This document shows, piece by piece, positions 11,627 to 23,928 of a stretch of 64,000 nt of DNA. This stretch comes from Pseudogymnoascus destructans (Eukaryota; Ascomycota; Leotiomycetes; Thelebolales; Thelebolaceae). A program made the translations under genes and the position numbers. A model generated the notes under the pieces. That model had not been told where the DNA came from and did no database searches. It saw only the letters and a program-made list of their open reading frames with translations. Position 1 is the stretch's first letter, and each line of letters opens with the position of its first letter. The stretch lies in NCBI RefSeq assembly GCF_001641265.1, contig NW_020167530.1:558001-622000 (forward strand), read 5' to 3'.

Positions 11627-12198
11627 AGTAGTCTGCAGATATGTATACCGGCCGTAGAGAACTGTGGTGGGCTTCACTGAGTTGGTACACTATAATGACA
11701 TAAGAGACGTGGATACACCAGTTACTAGACTACTAGAGTACTCTACTATAACAAAACAAAGTCACTCGTCATCCATCTAATAGGGCGTCGCCACGCCCAG
11801 TTTATTCGCCTCATTAACTCACCAACTCACTAACTCCCCAATGTAGACTACTGCCCCTTCAATAATACTCTCCAATAGTCCTCAATAGTCTAATCAAGGC
11901 TGGCCGAGTCGTTGTTTATGATTCCCCCAACCACCAACACTTCCCACTGTCAAAAGTTCCCACCACACACCCTCTCGCATCACCAGCAATCTGGCTCTTC
12001 TCACTTATTCGCTTAGGACCACCTCGCACCATCGCTGCCCCCAGAACCTCATTCAATCTCAGCCCGCCAACTTCTTACAACTTCTACATCAAACGTCCAT
12101 TACTTACTACCATCCTGAATCACGCGCATTCCGCAATTCCAATACTTCCTCTTCACATCTACCAACCTTACATCACATACACACCTTCACTCCCAACC
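10351..12198. other. Gene-free intergenic region between Ca2+-ATPase and 14-3-3
   Basis: About 1.85 kb. It holds two copies of the nonamer TACTCCGTA/TACGGAGTA (10819 and 11482), an (ACG)n-(ACA)n tract (11529-11625), and a C/T-rich, CAAC-rich leader from ~11950 up to the 14-3-3 start. The short reading frames show no recognisable protein. Confidence 0.55.
11529..11625. repeat. Compound trinucleotide repeat (ACG/ACA)
   Basis: A run of ACG units passes into alternating ACAACG units and ends in ACA units, with no stop in several frames. It looks like a microsatellite in which one unit type spread into another. It accounts for the poly-Gln/Arg and poly-Val reading frames seen here. Confidence 0.85.
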
Positions 12199-13521
12199 AT
12201 GGCCACCGAAGTAAGTTCTTCCTCTCACCCACTACACGTCATCACGTCAGGTCAAGGCCGGTGTCTCAGCACAATAGACAGCCTCATGTACCGCGTCGAC
12301 CCCTCTCCTGCCTCCTCGTTATCATCCTCTAGATCAGAATGCTGACCTGTGCTTTCCGTACCAGCGTGAAAGGTAATGAAACTACACCCAAACATGCGCC
12401 CGAAAGTGAACTTGTTTGGACATGCAAACACAAATAACGACACCGGACCGGATGGATGGGCGTGGTATTACTGTGCACAGATCAGTCCGCTAACATCTCT
12501 GTGCGACCTTTAGCAAGACATTCCTCGCGAGGCTGTGCGAGCAGGCTGAGAGATACGATGAGATGGTTACATACATGAAGGAGGTCGCCAAGGTATGAGG
12601 CTCAGTCTGCGGGTGTTTTGGGGTTGGCCCGGGTTGGATCTGAGCATCGGCTGACATGTTGTGCGATAGCTTGGTGGAGAGCTCAGCGTCGACGAGCGCA
12701 ACCTTCTGTCCGTTGCCTACAAGAACGTCGTGGGTACCAGACGTGCCTCGTGGCGCATCATCTCCTCGATCGAGCAGAAGGAGGAGTCCAAGGGAACCGA
12801 GAAGCACGTTTCCACCATCCGCGATTACCGCCAGAAGATCGAGACCGAGCTTGAGAAGGTCTGCCAGGATGTCCTTGATGTCCTCGATGAGTCCTTGATC
12901 CCCAAGGCCGAGTCCGGAGAGTCCAAGGTCTTCTACCACAAGATGTACGTTGGCGCCAATATTTTGCTATATACACCCCACATTATACGATTCTGACTTG
13001 TTTTGTTCTATAGGAAGGGTGATTACCACCGCTACCTGGCCGAGTTCGCCTCGGGAGAGAAGCGCAAGGGTGCTGCCACTGCTGCACACGAGGCTTACAA
13101 GGTACAATGCCCATACTCTTACAGACACGATCGGGAACTAACATTACCATAGAACGCCACCGACGTTGCCCAGACCGAGCTCACCCCCACCCACCCCATC
13201 CGCCTGGGCCTCGCCCTCAACTTCTCGGTCTTCTACTACGAGATCCTGAACTCGCCCGACCGCGCGTGCCACCTGGCCAAGCAGGCCTTCGACGACGCCA
13301 TCGCCGAGCTCGACTCGCTCTCCGAGGAGTCCTACCGCGACAGCACCCTGATCATGCAGCTCCTCCGCGACAACCTGACGCTGTGGACCTCATCCGACAG
13401 CGGCGAGGCCGAGGCCGCACCGGCCGCCGACGCAAAGGAGGCCGAGAAGGCACCTGAGGCCGAGGCCCCCAAGGAGGCTGAGCCAGTCGCCACCGAGACT
13501 GCCCCAGCTGCTGAGTCTTAA
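12199..13521 (+). CDS. BMH1: 14-3-3 protein
   Basis: Six exons (12199-12210, 12365-12372, 12514-12592, 12670-12944, 13014-13101, 13153-13521) encode 276 aa. 14-3-3 dimers bind phosphoserine/threonine partners in the cytosol and nucleus. Exon 2 is an 8-nt micro-exon (CGTGAAAG) between CCAG and GTAATG; only with it does the start read MATERESKTFLARLCEQAERYDEM, the conserved family N terminus. Further blocks seen are LSVAYKNVVGTRRASWRIISSIEQKE, KVFYHKMKGDYHRYLAEF, PIRLGLALNFSVFYYEI and DNLTLWTSD-like TLWTSSDSGE. The 40-residue tail is rich in Ala and Glu and is variable in the family. The long, pyrimidine-rich leader and strong codon bias suggest high expression. Confidence 0.97.
12365..12372 (+). 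other. 8-nt micro-exon of the 14-3-3 gene
   Basis: CGTGAAAG lies between introns of 154 and 141 nt and supplies R, E and two bases of S in ATERESKTF. It is bounded by ...GTACCAG and GTAATG. Skipping it would shift the frame. Confidence 0.85.
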
Positions 13522-14331
13522 ATCTTGTCGTCTCACGAGGCCCCGTTCCGCAACTCCCCTGCACACATTCGTCATCAGTGTCTTAACTAGTCAGCGAGAG
13601 CATTCGATGCCACGGGTCTGAGGCGGGGGCATGCGATTTGCGAATACACCATCCTGCGATCCTTGATATCATGGTTTTTCTCCTTTTTCCTCCCGAATCC
13701 CCAAATGCCCCACCTGCCCCTTTGCGAAATGTCTCTTTTTATTTTGCCCTGTTTACGGTTTCTCTCACACGAACGCGGTTTTTTGTCGATGGAAAAGGCG
13801 ACGGCTGATTGCTACTTCCGGAAACTCTTTCGGCGTCCTCTGATGAGATTTCGGATGCGGTAACTCACACAAATGGATAATTATAATCCGCCCAGGGGAT
13901 TGCTTTGATGAACGGTGGTGCCTGGCGGGAACGGTATCTTAGATACTTCAATCCCGTTAGAACTATCCTGAATCAACCTTTGTTGCGTTTGCCATAGCGG
14001 GTAGTCTGTCAAACTGTTACTTTTACCTTGTGTTTATCGGAGCCCGTCTGGAGGAGTGGGTGTGGGGTGGGCAATGAAATACACAAAACATATACCACAT
14101 GCATTGCTCATCTTGTTCGTGCTCGTGATTGTGATTGCAGTGTGACTTGATTCCTCATGCCAGTACAATCTAGTTCTCATTATGGTATTAAAGTACAGCG
14201 AACTCCCCCTCTATTAACCCACCATCCAATCCATCCAATCCCAGCTATTACAACCCTAACCTGACCGAACTCCTCGCCCATAAAAGAGCAAACACCATAC
14301 CAACTCAATACACCCCATGCTCAGAGTACAC
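13522..14331. other. 3' flank of the 14-3-3 gene
   Basis: About 800 bp with T-rich stretches (13660-13750), likely including the 3' UTR. No conserved reading frame, RNA gene or repeat was recognised. Confidence 0.5.
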
Positions 14332-14883
14332 TCACACAGCCACCCTCCTCTCCTCCACAACTTCATCCTCCACCTCGTCACTAACCTCAACCCCCACCTT
14401 CCCCTGCCTCCCCAACAACTCCGCCGCCCTCTCCAACCTCTCCTCCTTCTCATCGCCCCTCCTCTTCTCCCTCCCAGCACTCCCCTCTGTCTCCTCCCTC
14501 TCAACCTCCCAACTGCACTCCTCCACCACCATCCGCCCCACCCCCCTCTCCTTCTCAGTCAACTCATACATCCTCGTCTCCTCCCTCTCCTCCTCCATCA
14601 CCCCCCAATTCCCATTCCCAATCCCATTCCCCAGTTCCCCACCACTCGCCTTCCCCGTCCAGATCTTCCCACGAATCCGCCTCTCGAGACGGCGCCATGT
14701 GCCTTGCTGGGCGGGCCGGGGGGGGGTGGGGTGCAGAGCGGTGGCGGAGAGGACTTCGTGGCGCCAGATTAGGATGCGGCGCGTTGAGGCAGGGGTGGAG
14801 GGTGGTATTGACGGGGTTAAAAGGCATGGTGGGCGGTTGGTTGAGAAAGGGGGGTCTGGGGTGGGTGCTGGGGAGTTTGCCAT
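14332..14883 (-). CDS. Possible small hypothetical protein (183 aa)
   Basis: An uninterrupted frame starts MANSPAPTPDPPFST. The first ~45 residues are Pro/Ser/Thr-rich. Then follows a more protein-like block (RRILIWRHEVLSATALH ... GTWRRLERRIRGKIW) and a long Glu/Arg/Lys-rich helical part that could form a coiled coil. The DNA is C/T-skewed and low in complexity, which favours chance open frames, and other frames overlap. I do not recognise a family. The block around WRRLERRIRGKIW is the main reason to list it. It could instead be non-coding. Confidence 0.4.
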   Translation of the reverse strand: MANSPAPTPDPPFSTNRPPCLLTPSIPPSTPASTRRILIWRHEVLSATALHPTPPRPAQQGTWRRLERRIRGKIWTGKASGGELGNGIGNGNWGVMEEEREETRMYELTEKERGVGRMVVEECSWEVEREETEGSAGREKRRGDEKEERLERAAELLGRQGKVGVEVSDEVEDEVVEERRVAV

Positions 14884-16063
14884 TTTGGTGGGCTCGGTGA
14901 TGATGGGCCTCGTGGTGGTGGTAATGGTGATGTTTGGGTTGGCGTTTGGTTGTCTTTCTTGCGGCGAGAGGTGGCTTGGGGAGGTGAGGTGTGAGAGGGT
15001 GTTGGTGTATATATGTCGGCGCCGGTGGCAGGTTGATCATGTGAGAACAACAGTTGATGTAGCGGTGAAGGCGAGGGGTTGACTTGGTAATGTTGGCCTC
15101 CTTCAGCCAGAGTATTGCTGAGCTATCCAATTCACCAAAGCCCCCGCAGTTGTAGCTTCGGCGTCCTAGTTCTGCGGAGACAAAGTCATTGAAAAAGTAA
15201 ATCAAAGTCGAGTCTCTGGAAATTGAGGTGATAACAGAACCGCCGCCTTGAACGATGAATAAATGACTGTAGACCCGATGATGAACAAGTTTAAAAACCC
15301 CCAAGTGAATCCCTCCCAGGACACGATTAAATTTCGTTTGTCGGGGTACCTTTTGTGTCCGTGGCTCTTTTTCCCTCCTTGCCTCAGTGGCTTGATCAAA
15401 TTCGGGAAGAGAGGTCTCAGCGGAACCGAGGTGTCATTATTTCTGTTTGCTCCCATGAAAAAATGAGGTACTCGATTTAATCCGACTGTTTCTTTCTTGC
15501 GGTGGATGCCCGCCAATTGGGTCCAGGTTGGCGGACTTGGGCGAGGGATCACTGGGTACTGGGTGAGGTCGGGGCATTATTTTTGGGGGGGGAGTCGAAT
15601 GTTGAAGATCTACGGGAAGCTGCTATGATGAAGAAGCACGTGGCTTAGCTCTTGGTGTTACCTCACAATATTGGGACGGGAACGTCATAAGTGAGAGATT
15701 TTCTTTCCTTCTACCCTACTGGCCTCTTTATCAATAATTTGACATGTCTATTTCTTTTGCAATTACATTACATTGGCTGCAAAAACTCTATAAGCCTGTC
15801 ACGTGGCGATATTATGTTTATATTTTCTCACCTGAGAACAATTTCAAGTCTACCACACACAACGTGATTGGATCAGTTAAACCTTAATACAGATGTCTCA
15901 TGCTTCATTAAAACCAAAATGCCCCCCTCCTACCAGTCAATCCTTGCGACCTCAACCCTTTGTACAACCATAGTACCCCCCCCCAAACTCCAACCCAAAG
16001 CAACCATTTACATATTAAATTCATTGCAACATAAACGGCATGTGGCGCCAGCCTTGAGCCTAC
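14884..16063. other. Gene-free region between the small hypothetical gene and BRN1
   Basis: About 1.2 kb, moderately AT-rich. No domain-like translation was seen in any frame. A poly-C tract occurs near 15977-15984. Confidence 0.5.
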
Positions 16064-18766
16064 TCAACCCCCACCAACCGTGATCTCAGCCGTATGATCC
16101 CTCCGAATCGTCAGCTCTGCCAGACCCTCTTGCTTCTCGATGACAAGCCCCTTTTCATTCGCCAAATGTAGCAGACAAATGAAACAGTAGCTTGTCGAGA
16201 TGTCGCTCATGGCCTGCTTCGGGTATACTGTTTGCAGGTTTTGCATGACATTGGTGAACTGCAGAACCTCATCTGATTTCTCTTCAGTCTCGGATACTGG
16301 TGTAGGCAGTCGACCTGACGCGTCCGGTGGTTCCTCCTGTTTTCTGGTTAGTTTCTGAAATGCGAGGGGAAGGTATTGGACATACCGAATGAAGACCTTT
16401 GACACCCATACCCTTCCACAGCTCCTCCTTCAGCCGCCTGACATCCACCTTCTTAGCAACACGGGCATACTGCACATATTCTGGCCGCAATCTTCGACTC
16501 TGGGTTACAAGCTGGGTCCCAAATGCACCTTCTCCTTCAGTGCCTTGGCTACCCATCATACCACCGCCAAGGAGATTATTGATGCCAGCCATTCCTCCCT
16601 CGTTGCCATTACCATCTGGGCCTGGTGAGAAATGGTCTCTTGCATCAGCAAATTCATCGTCATCGTCCATACCACCCATTGGCATTCCATCGTCCTGGAA
16701 GAAATTCGCGTCATAATTGCCCTTGGGAGCCTCCTCGTCAGCCCCAGCAATAATAGGGTCTTCTTTCTGTGCCCAGAAAGCTTCATCCATCTCGCCTTCA
16801 GGCACTTCCTCTTCCTTCTTAATAGCTTGTCCAAAGCTGCCGAGCTTGTTACCAAGCCCGGGTCGACGGGAGCCCATTTGTGCTTTGGGCTTCAGGAAGA
16901 GGCGTAAAAGTTGCTTTGAGGAGAAGTGCTTGTCGTCAGGGAGGAGATTCCGGGTCTTGGATTTCCAATCTTTCTTGGGCATAGAAATGACGGTGTTGGA
17001 GCTCGCAGGTGTGTATATCGATTCAGCAAGGCTTTGGTCGAGTGTCGACATAAAGTCAATTTCGAATGGCTCCTTCTCCTTGCGAGCCTTGGGGGCAGTA
17101 ACTGCCTTGGTGGAGTCCTTGATTTTTCGTATACGCCAATGCTCCGGGCCAGCCCAGTTCTTTTGAAGTGCCTGGTCGAAATAGCTCAGGATGTCTTCGT
17201 GGCCGCCTTCCATGGCGCCTTTCGAGCGGTTGAGAGACACAATGAATTCTCCACTTTCCGGATCAAAAGTTCCTGCTCCATCTTCGCCCTCTGCCCCTTC
17301 CATCCCTTCACCATTATCATGGACTCGAAGTTGGGGTTCTATGGCAGCATCTCTAGCCCATGCCTCGCCACCTTCACCGAAACCTGCATCGGGCATATTA
17401 AAGTTGCCAAGCAGTCCGTCATCGTCATCATCAAACCCAGCTGGGTTGTCATCGTCGAGGAAGACGCCGGAAGTATCGCCAATTTCGCCTGCTTGGGCTG
17501 TCTTTTCACGATCTTGACGCCAATCATCAGGTGCTTTCAGGAATGGAATGTCCATCGATCCAGAAGGGTCGCCGAGATCGAAGTTCTTCAGAGAGGGGCA
17601 AATATCTTGCTCCTCAAGGCGATCAAGGTCTGGGAAGAATTTGGCGCCCAAGGAAGCGATGTCAATCTCAGCGTCTTCCTCGTCGTCCTCTAGCTTGGCG
17701 GTGTCTTCTAGCAACGAGCTTGGTTCCGGTGTCTCCTCCTCCTCTTCTTCCTCGATAGTGTCGCCTTTCCTTTGCCTTCCTCTACCCTCGGCGGATGCAT
17801 CACCTGCGTCATCGCTGCTGTCAAAAACAATTCGGCCCTGGGAGTCGATAGACAAGTGGTTGAGGAGTAACCCTTTGGCACCTCCCTCATCAAAGTCGGC
17901 TGACGCCTTTTTAAACAGCGGATCGACAGAAAACTCGAGCTCGAACTTCTTCAGTTGTAGTGGAGCAAACGACGGAGCTAATGTGGCTTCCGAGGACCTC
18001 TGGGCCTTCTTCTTTGGCTTCCTCCTCACTGTCCCATCTTCATCTTCGACCTCTTCCTCGCTCACTTCCCCTTCTTCTCCTTCTGCTCCAGCCCGCTTTT
18101 TCTTGTTATTACCGCTATCAGCAAGACCACTTAATAGCTTTCCCGTTTCCGTAGCTACACTGTCGACTCTGCTTGTGTAGATCTTGACGCAGCCATCCAG
18201 CGTGCAACTGGCCTTCTGGAAATTTACCCCATTACCTTCCTTTAGCAGCGTCATATCGTGGAAGTAATCGATGAGAGCAAAGTTCCAGGAGTTGGTCGCA
18301 TTGATTTTGTTGTCTGTGGCCATCTTCATCCATTCCTCAAAGTTCGCAAGGATAGGCACCCTCTTCATGGGCGTAACTGCTGTTCCACCAACATTGATCA
18401 TATCTTCATCCATATCGTTTTCCTTACCACGATTCGCTGTCCGCCGGGCGGGCGTCCTTGGATTCGAAGAGGGCGATGCGCTATTTGCGCGCTCGTAGCT
18501 GCTAAGTTTCCGCATTGGTGATGCTGCGGCTTTGATCTGGTTCATTTGAATATCATGGAGCGCATGTCTCGACTGCAATCTCTTCGCTTTTTCCTGTACA
18601 TCATCATTTAGAGGGATTCTAATAAATCGCCAGGTTAGCATGCGATTTATTTGATCTATTGGTATGGTAATCCCTACTTGACCTGCGATTTGAACGGGGT
18701 TGCTGGTGCCCCGCTTGATACATTTCTGCTACCAGCAGTTCTGGGCTGCTGAGCTACTCGAGGCAT
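16064..18766 (-). CDS. BRN1: Condensin complex subunit 2 (Barren/CAP-H kleisin)
   Basis: Exons 18766-18678, 18618-16386 and 16336-16064 encode 864 aa. Brn1 is the kleisin that bridges the Smc2-Smc4 heads of condensin for mitotic chromosome compaction. Seen: a basic N terminus (MPRVAQQPRTAGSRN), the conserved KIPLNDDVQEKAKRLQSRHA, the Barren block NFEEWMKMATDNKINATNSWNFALIDYFHDM followed by NFQKASCTLDGCVKIYTSRVDSV, long acidic/Ser-rich linkers, and the C-terminal winged-helix region (VKRLKEELW-like DVRRLKEELWKGM, then ISTSYCFICLLHLANEKGL). Introns are 59 and 49 nt. SP/TP sites in the N-terminal third fit cell-cycle phosphorylation (inference). It is divergent from the exchanger gene across 439 bp. 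Confidence 0.95.
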
Positions 18767-19205
18767 GTTGAGTTATAGCCCGCAGTATGCGCACAATATA
18801 TGTCGTATCTGTGTCGAATTTCGTTGTCGCTGGTAGCTCCTGCCGCAATCCCTACAATCTGAGTAAACAATAAACACGCGAAGCTTGGTATGTCACGTGA
18901 CTATTTGGGCTGCATTGCCCCTCGCGGGTCCTGTTCCCTTTATCGGTTAGGTCCCAACTTTTGAGGTACAGGTCCCCATAAGGGAACAGCATCCGGGGGG
19001 GCCGATTGAAGGCACTAACGTCGTCATCTAAGCTGCATCCCCAAATCTCTGGGCATTTGGGCTGTGCATCTTGAAGTCGCGACACTCATAGCAATACATT
19101 GATTCTATAGCTCACTGCTATTTGTTATACTTTATCAATATTTGCCACTTGCACAGTCGCATTGCTATAAATCGAGTTGCAAGCAATGCAATGCTCTAGA
19201 ATACA
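18767..19205. promoter_or_regulatory. Divergent promoter region, BRN1 / cation exchanger
   Basis: This is 439 bp between opposite start codons, with AT-rich parts near 19090-19200. No specific binding site was recognised. Confidence 0.45.
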
Positions 19206-22200
19206 ATGCTTAGTCTCGGGTTAATGGCGACATCGACGCAACATCGAAGGGCCAGGTCCAAGTTCTCTTTCCGCTCGTTTTACATATCGACTCTATTGCT
19301 GTGCGCCTTTGCCTTGGTTAGTCTGGTTGCGACCCAGGTTGCCCGATACAAGAATGGCGACCAGTATGGGATTGTCCAGCGACGCGCCGTTGCGGAACTC
19401 GACGCCAACAGGTTGCTCAAGAGAGATGAAGAGGTCAGTCATGTTGATAAGCCTTCAATGGTGATTGCTAACATGGGCTTCGCAGTGCCGGCTCGTCCAT
19501 TTTGCAGACGATAAATGCGCCTTCATAAAAGCAAACTGTCTGGACGAAGAAGCAGGCCTCCTGTCTTATCTATCCCTCTACTACTGCACTCTTCCAAATG
19601 CGCAACCCGTCGCGTTCACAATACTCGTTCTATGGATTGGGCTATTGTTCACGACAATCGGCATTGCCGCAAGCGACTTCTTCTGTATAAATCTTAGCAC
19701 GATTGCCACGATTTTGGGTATGAGCCAAAGTATGGCTGGTGTTACTTTCTTGGCTTTTGGAAACGGCAGCCCGGATGTGTTCTCGACATTTGCGGCAATG
19801 AGCACTCACAGTGGGAGTATGGCGGTAGGAGAACTGATTGGAGCGGCCGGGTTCATCTCCGGGGTTGTTGCGGGGTCAATGGCCTTGGTCAGAGAGTTCA
19901 AAGTTGGAAAGAAGAGCTTCGTTCGCGATGTCGGCTTCTTCATTGTGGCTGCAAGTTTCAGCATGGTGATGTTAGCCGATGGCATCCTGCACTTGTGGGA
20001 ATGCTGTGCTATGATCGGTTTCTACGTATTTTATGTGGCGGTTGTTGTGACATGGCATTGGTATCTCCAGCGGCAACGAAGGAAGAGGGAGCGCATTGCC
20101 CTTTCACGGGGCCATTATCAGGGGCCATCTTTTGCGGAAATAGAAGTGTTGGTGGAAGATCACGAAGACGAAGATGGTGTAGAAGATGGGAGCCGGCTTG
20201 GACGGTCAAGTGAAGACTTTGAAGACTTGGAAAGAAGCTTCCACGACCGAACGCCCAATATCGAACGAGACTCTGATGATGATAGCGATGGCGAAGGGGA
20301 GAGGGGCAGGATGCTGGCCACAGAAGTGAGCAACAGCATGCGAGTTCTGCGTCCGAGAGGTAGCAGAAGGAGCACGATGACTCCTATCAGACCCAGTCTT
20401 ATCGGAGCAATGGAGTTTCGTTCGGTCTTGTCTTCGCTCCAAAAAGCTAGAGGTTGCTCCGACCACCAAATACGACTCCGGCGGTATTCAGATGAGCGGG
20501 TGCCATCCTCCAACCCATCTTTCGACCGAGGAACTGTTCGGTCCAATCAATCTGAGCAAGGTACTGTTGTCACTAATGCAGACCACCCGTCAGGTTCAAC
20601 AGATTTAATCGAACCTAATTCTCCAATGGTACCATCCTCCGCGGATGATGTCAATAAGAACCCGAGTAATCTTGGTCATTATTTTGCGGCGGAAGTTCCA
20701 AATAGCGGCATTGAGCCTGCAGTGCCTAGCGACCCTAGATATCTGGACCCAATAAACACCGCCGCAGAACCTGGCAGAAGCCAGCAGTTTCCAATCAAAA
20801 CTGGTGACGCCATCCCGCCCTCGCCGGTGATTTCAGTATCGTCTCCGCCGATTTCTCGAGAGCCCCAAGACACCAGCCCACCGCTTCAGGCGGGGCAACA
20901 AAATTATGAGCATGGCCTAGCACCACCCGCACCAGATTTTTTTGCCGGTCACCAGTTGAAACCCGACTTCTTTCAAACAGCATCGACCGTAAACCCCTCG
21001 CCGGTTTATTCTCCCCGAACTAGCCGGCCAACGATTCGTGTTCCCGATTCAGGAGATAGCTCCAGGACACGCTCGTTGTCACCGGTATATGCATTCCCTG
21101 CGTATACGGACTCACCGCGGCCACTTTCTTCTCCGCAGCCCATTTCTCCCCCACAAGCAAGGCTCGAATCCGGAGGTCTAAGTTCTCCTGGGACGCCTGG
21201 TGCACGATCATTCTATGGTCAGGTCCCCGGAAGACTTGTCAGGTGGTGGCCATATCGCTACCTTCCTGCTCCACAAGCTATTCGCTCTTCTTTGTTTCCT
21301 ACGTTTGAAAACTGGGAAGGTAAGAATATCTGGGATAAGCTTTTGAGCGTGGTCTCTGCACCAAGTATCTTCTTACTGGCTGTGACACTGCCGGTCGTAG
21401 AGAGCGAACTAAAAGAGGATGATGAAGAGCTTGAACTGGAGAATGCTCGAGAACGCCAATCAAGGTCTCGAAGTGCCACGAGCCAGGGGCTTGCCGAGGA
21501 GGCTCCTTATACAGACAATGAAGTCGAACCAGAATGGGCTAACTATCGCCGCAGTTCTATCCGCAATTCTGTCCTGCTTACTCCTGGAGCAGAGCCACAC
21601 GTTCGTGGACTTGCCGGACACGGAACCTCAGCTAGCATAGCCATCTCAACTGAGGACATCCATCACGGCAACCCTCACTCTGAGCCGTTACAGCCAAAGA
21701 ACATCAATCCAGCCCAAGATTACTTTGCTGCGCGGGCCGAGTCAGCTCTAGCTCTAACAACACCCGCCGACTGGAATAGGTGGCTTGTTGCGGTTCAGAT
21801 ATTCACCGCGCCTGTGTTTGTCTCCCTTGTTATATGGGGGAACTTGTACCATGACGATCTGCAACCGAAACCCCTTTTCATGATGATCTTATATGGCTTG
21901 ATAGGGTCTCTGGTTACCCTTGCTATCCTCACTGTCACAACAAGACATGATAGGATGCCAAAATACAGGCACTTGTTCTGCTTTCTTGGATTCATTGTCA
22001 GCATTGCCTGGATCTCCACGATAGCCAACGAAGTCGTAGGGGTGCTGAAAGCCTTCGGCGTCATCGTTGGTATCTCCGATGCCATTCTTGGACTCACGAT
22101 ATTCGCCGTTGGAAATTCCTTGGGCGACCTTGTTGCAGATATCACTGTTGCGCGTCTTGGATATCCCGTCATGGCGCTCTCCGCGTGTTTTGGCGGCCCG

Positions 22201-22515
22201 ATGCTCAACATTCTATTGGGAGTTGGTGGCAGTGGACTTTACATGACGCTCACGGAGGCCAACAACAAACATGAAAAGCATCCAGGGCGGCCGATGAAGT
22301 ACAAGCCCTACGAGATCGATATCAGTCCTACGCTTCTAATTTCGGCTGTCTCGCTGCTCATTACTCTCGTAGCATTACTGATCCTCGTACCGCTCAACAA
22401 ATGGATGATGACTAGGAAGATTGGATATGGATTGATTACACTGTGGGCGGTTAGCACAGTTGCTAATCTAGTTGTAGAAATAACGGGGGTTTGGGGGGAT
22501 CATACATCGTTGTGA
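19206..22515 (+). CDS. Sodium/calcium exchanger family membrane transporter (NCKX/YDL206W-like)
   Basis: Exons 19206-19433 and 19486-22515 encode 1085 aa. An N-terminal signal-anchor-like helix (SFYISTLLLCAFALVSLVA) precedes a Cys-bearing segment (CRLVHFADDKC ... YYCTLP). The first exchanger repeat (~100-270) has the alpha-1 motif FGNGSPDVFSTFAAM near residue 166. A long hydrophilic loop (~275-760) is rich in Ser, Pro and acidic residues. The second repeat (~780-1080) carries FAVGNSLGDLVADITVA near 948. The two inverted Na_Ca_ex domains define the Ca2+:cation antiporter superfamily. Yeast YDL206W relatives and animal NCKX/NCLX are closest in layout; ion specificity and membrane are not readable from the sequence. 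Alpha-helical hydrophobic segments total about 11-13. Confidence 0.9.
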
Positions 22516-22956
22516 TCGGTTGGTTAGTAGGCGGCGGATTACATGCATGATGGCGTTTGTGTTAGATACCCAGCCACATTATATAATCTATGGGCATATC
22601 GGCTCTAAATGTCGGTTTATATCTATTTCATCGTATTGTCTGTTGACTGCAAATGATGAAATTAGTTTTCAATCACCAGGCTCTATAATTTCAATGATGC
22701 TGAGTTTATGGCTTAAATAATGTATACCCTATACCGTTTGGAAAGCAATCAACATATTTAAATTCATTATAGCACAAAGCACTGAAGTCTATTGTTGTTT
22801 ACATGCTTCTTTCCAGGCTTCCTTCCAGTCCGAAGTCGCCACTTCACTCTGATCACCGTAGATTTATATAACCCTCTCGAGTCTCCCTGGTAGATCTATC
22901 CTTCCCCAGGACATCCTCTGTGCACCATATGAGTATACCCGAACCCAACTATCCCT
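22516..22956. other. Convergent 3' region between exchanger and MPC1
   Basis: 441 bp, AT-rich. No coding or repeat feature was seen. Confidence 0.5.
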
Positions 22957-23580
22957 TTACTTCTTCAACTCAGTCTTGGCCTTCTCGACCAACTCGCCCA
23001 ACTTCTTGCTCTCAGCCGGGGCATCAGTCTTTGGCAGCTCGCCCTTCTTGGCCATCTCCTCCTTCCCGCCCCAGTGGTGGTAGTTAAGGTAGCGGTATCC
23101 TTGTGTTAACTGCGACCCCTCGTTGATGAAGTGGCACGCGAAGAGGAGGTAGTTAGCCGGCGAGACGGCGAGGGAGTAGCGCATGAATGTCGCAGAGTAG
23201 ACGCAAAGAGCAGCGGTCATCTGGCCCGAGATACTTGTTGGGGGTCAGGCTAGGATCGGCGGGACGACAAGAGTCGGCGAGTAGTCAAGAGGGGATTGAA
23301 AGGAAACGGGGTCGTGCAAGGGGAAACGTACAGCTCGGGCGACTTCTGTGTGTCCATCACGGCCGCGATGGGGATACCGAAGTTGGACACTGGGCCCCAG
23401 AAATCTGTAGCGGAGATATCATGTCAGTTTTCATGGTGAATCACAACTGCCTACGCATATCGGAATCGCGGATTGGGCTCCATGGAGACCGAATTGAGGC
23501 CACTTACGTGTCGAACACACATAGTTGAGCATGGGGTGTGCCCTTATTTTGGCGTTGATCGCTTTGACAAAGGCGGCCAT
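22957..23580 (-). CDS. MPC1: Mitochondrial pyruvate carrier subunit 1
   Basis: Exons 23580-23508, 23404-23332 and 23233-22957 encode 140 aa. MPC1 and MPC2/3 form the inner-membrane heterodimer that imports pyruvate. The spliced product starts MAAFVKAINAKIRAHPMLNYVCSTHFWGP and continues NFGIPIAAVMDTQKSPELISG and FMRYSLAVSPANYLLFACHFINE, the conserved MPC1 core. A Lys/Glu-rich tail of ~35 residues follows TQGYRYLNYHHW. The introns (102 and 98 nt) have GT..AG ends. The Phe-Trp-Gly-Pro-Val-Ser motif is split by intron 1. It is close to SmB and pyruvate carboxylase lies 5 kb away, but there is no shared promoter. Confidence 0.96.
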
Positions 23581-23928
23581 CTTGAGGATTGTTGGGTGAG
23601 TGATGTGCAACTGTTTTCAGGACATTTCAGACAAGGTTGGGAAATCGGTTGGAGCCGCCAGGTTACACCGGGTCACGTGCCACATACATTTACCCCGAAG
23701 AAGTCAATCGATTAGCACAATAGGTCATTATAATCACTGCTTGAAGGAAATATGGTCATATAACGTATGGAATTGTCGCTCTCTATGCTATAACTTTTCC
23801 ATTGGTATGCGAAGCCGGTACGCCGCCCCTTTTGACGCCTTATATCACTTGAACTACTATCATCCCTCCACACCAAGTCACAAAGCCTGATATCGTGATG
23901 CAATCTCTCTTTAATTGCCCCTGGGTAT

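Noticed and set aside
11462..11690. Poly-Gln (plus) and poly-Val (minus) frames
   Set aside because: Produced by the ACG/ACA microsatellite.
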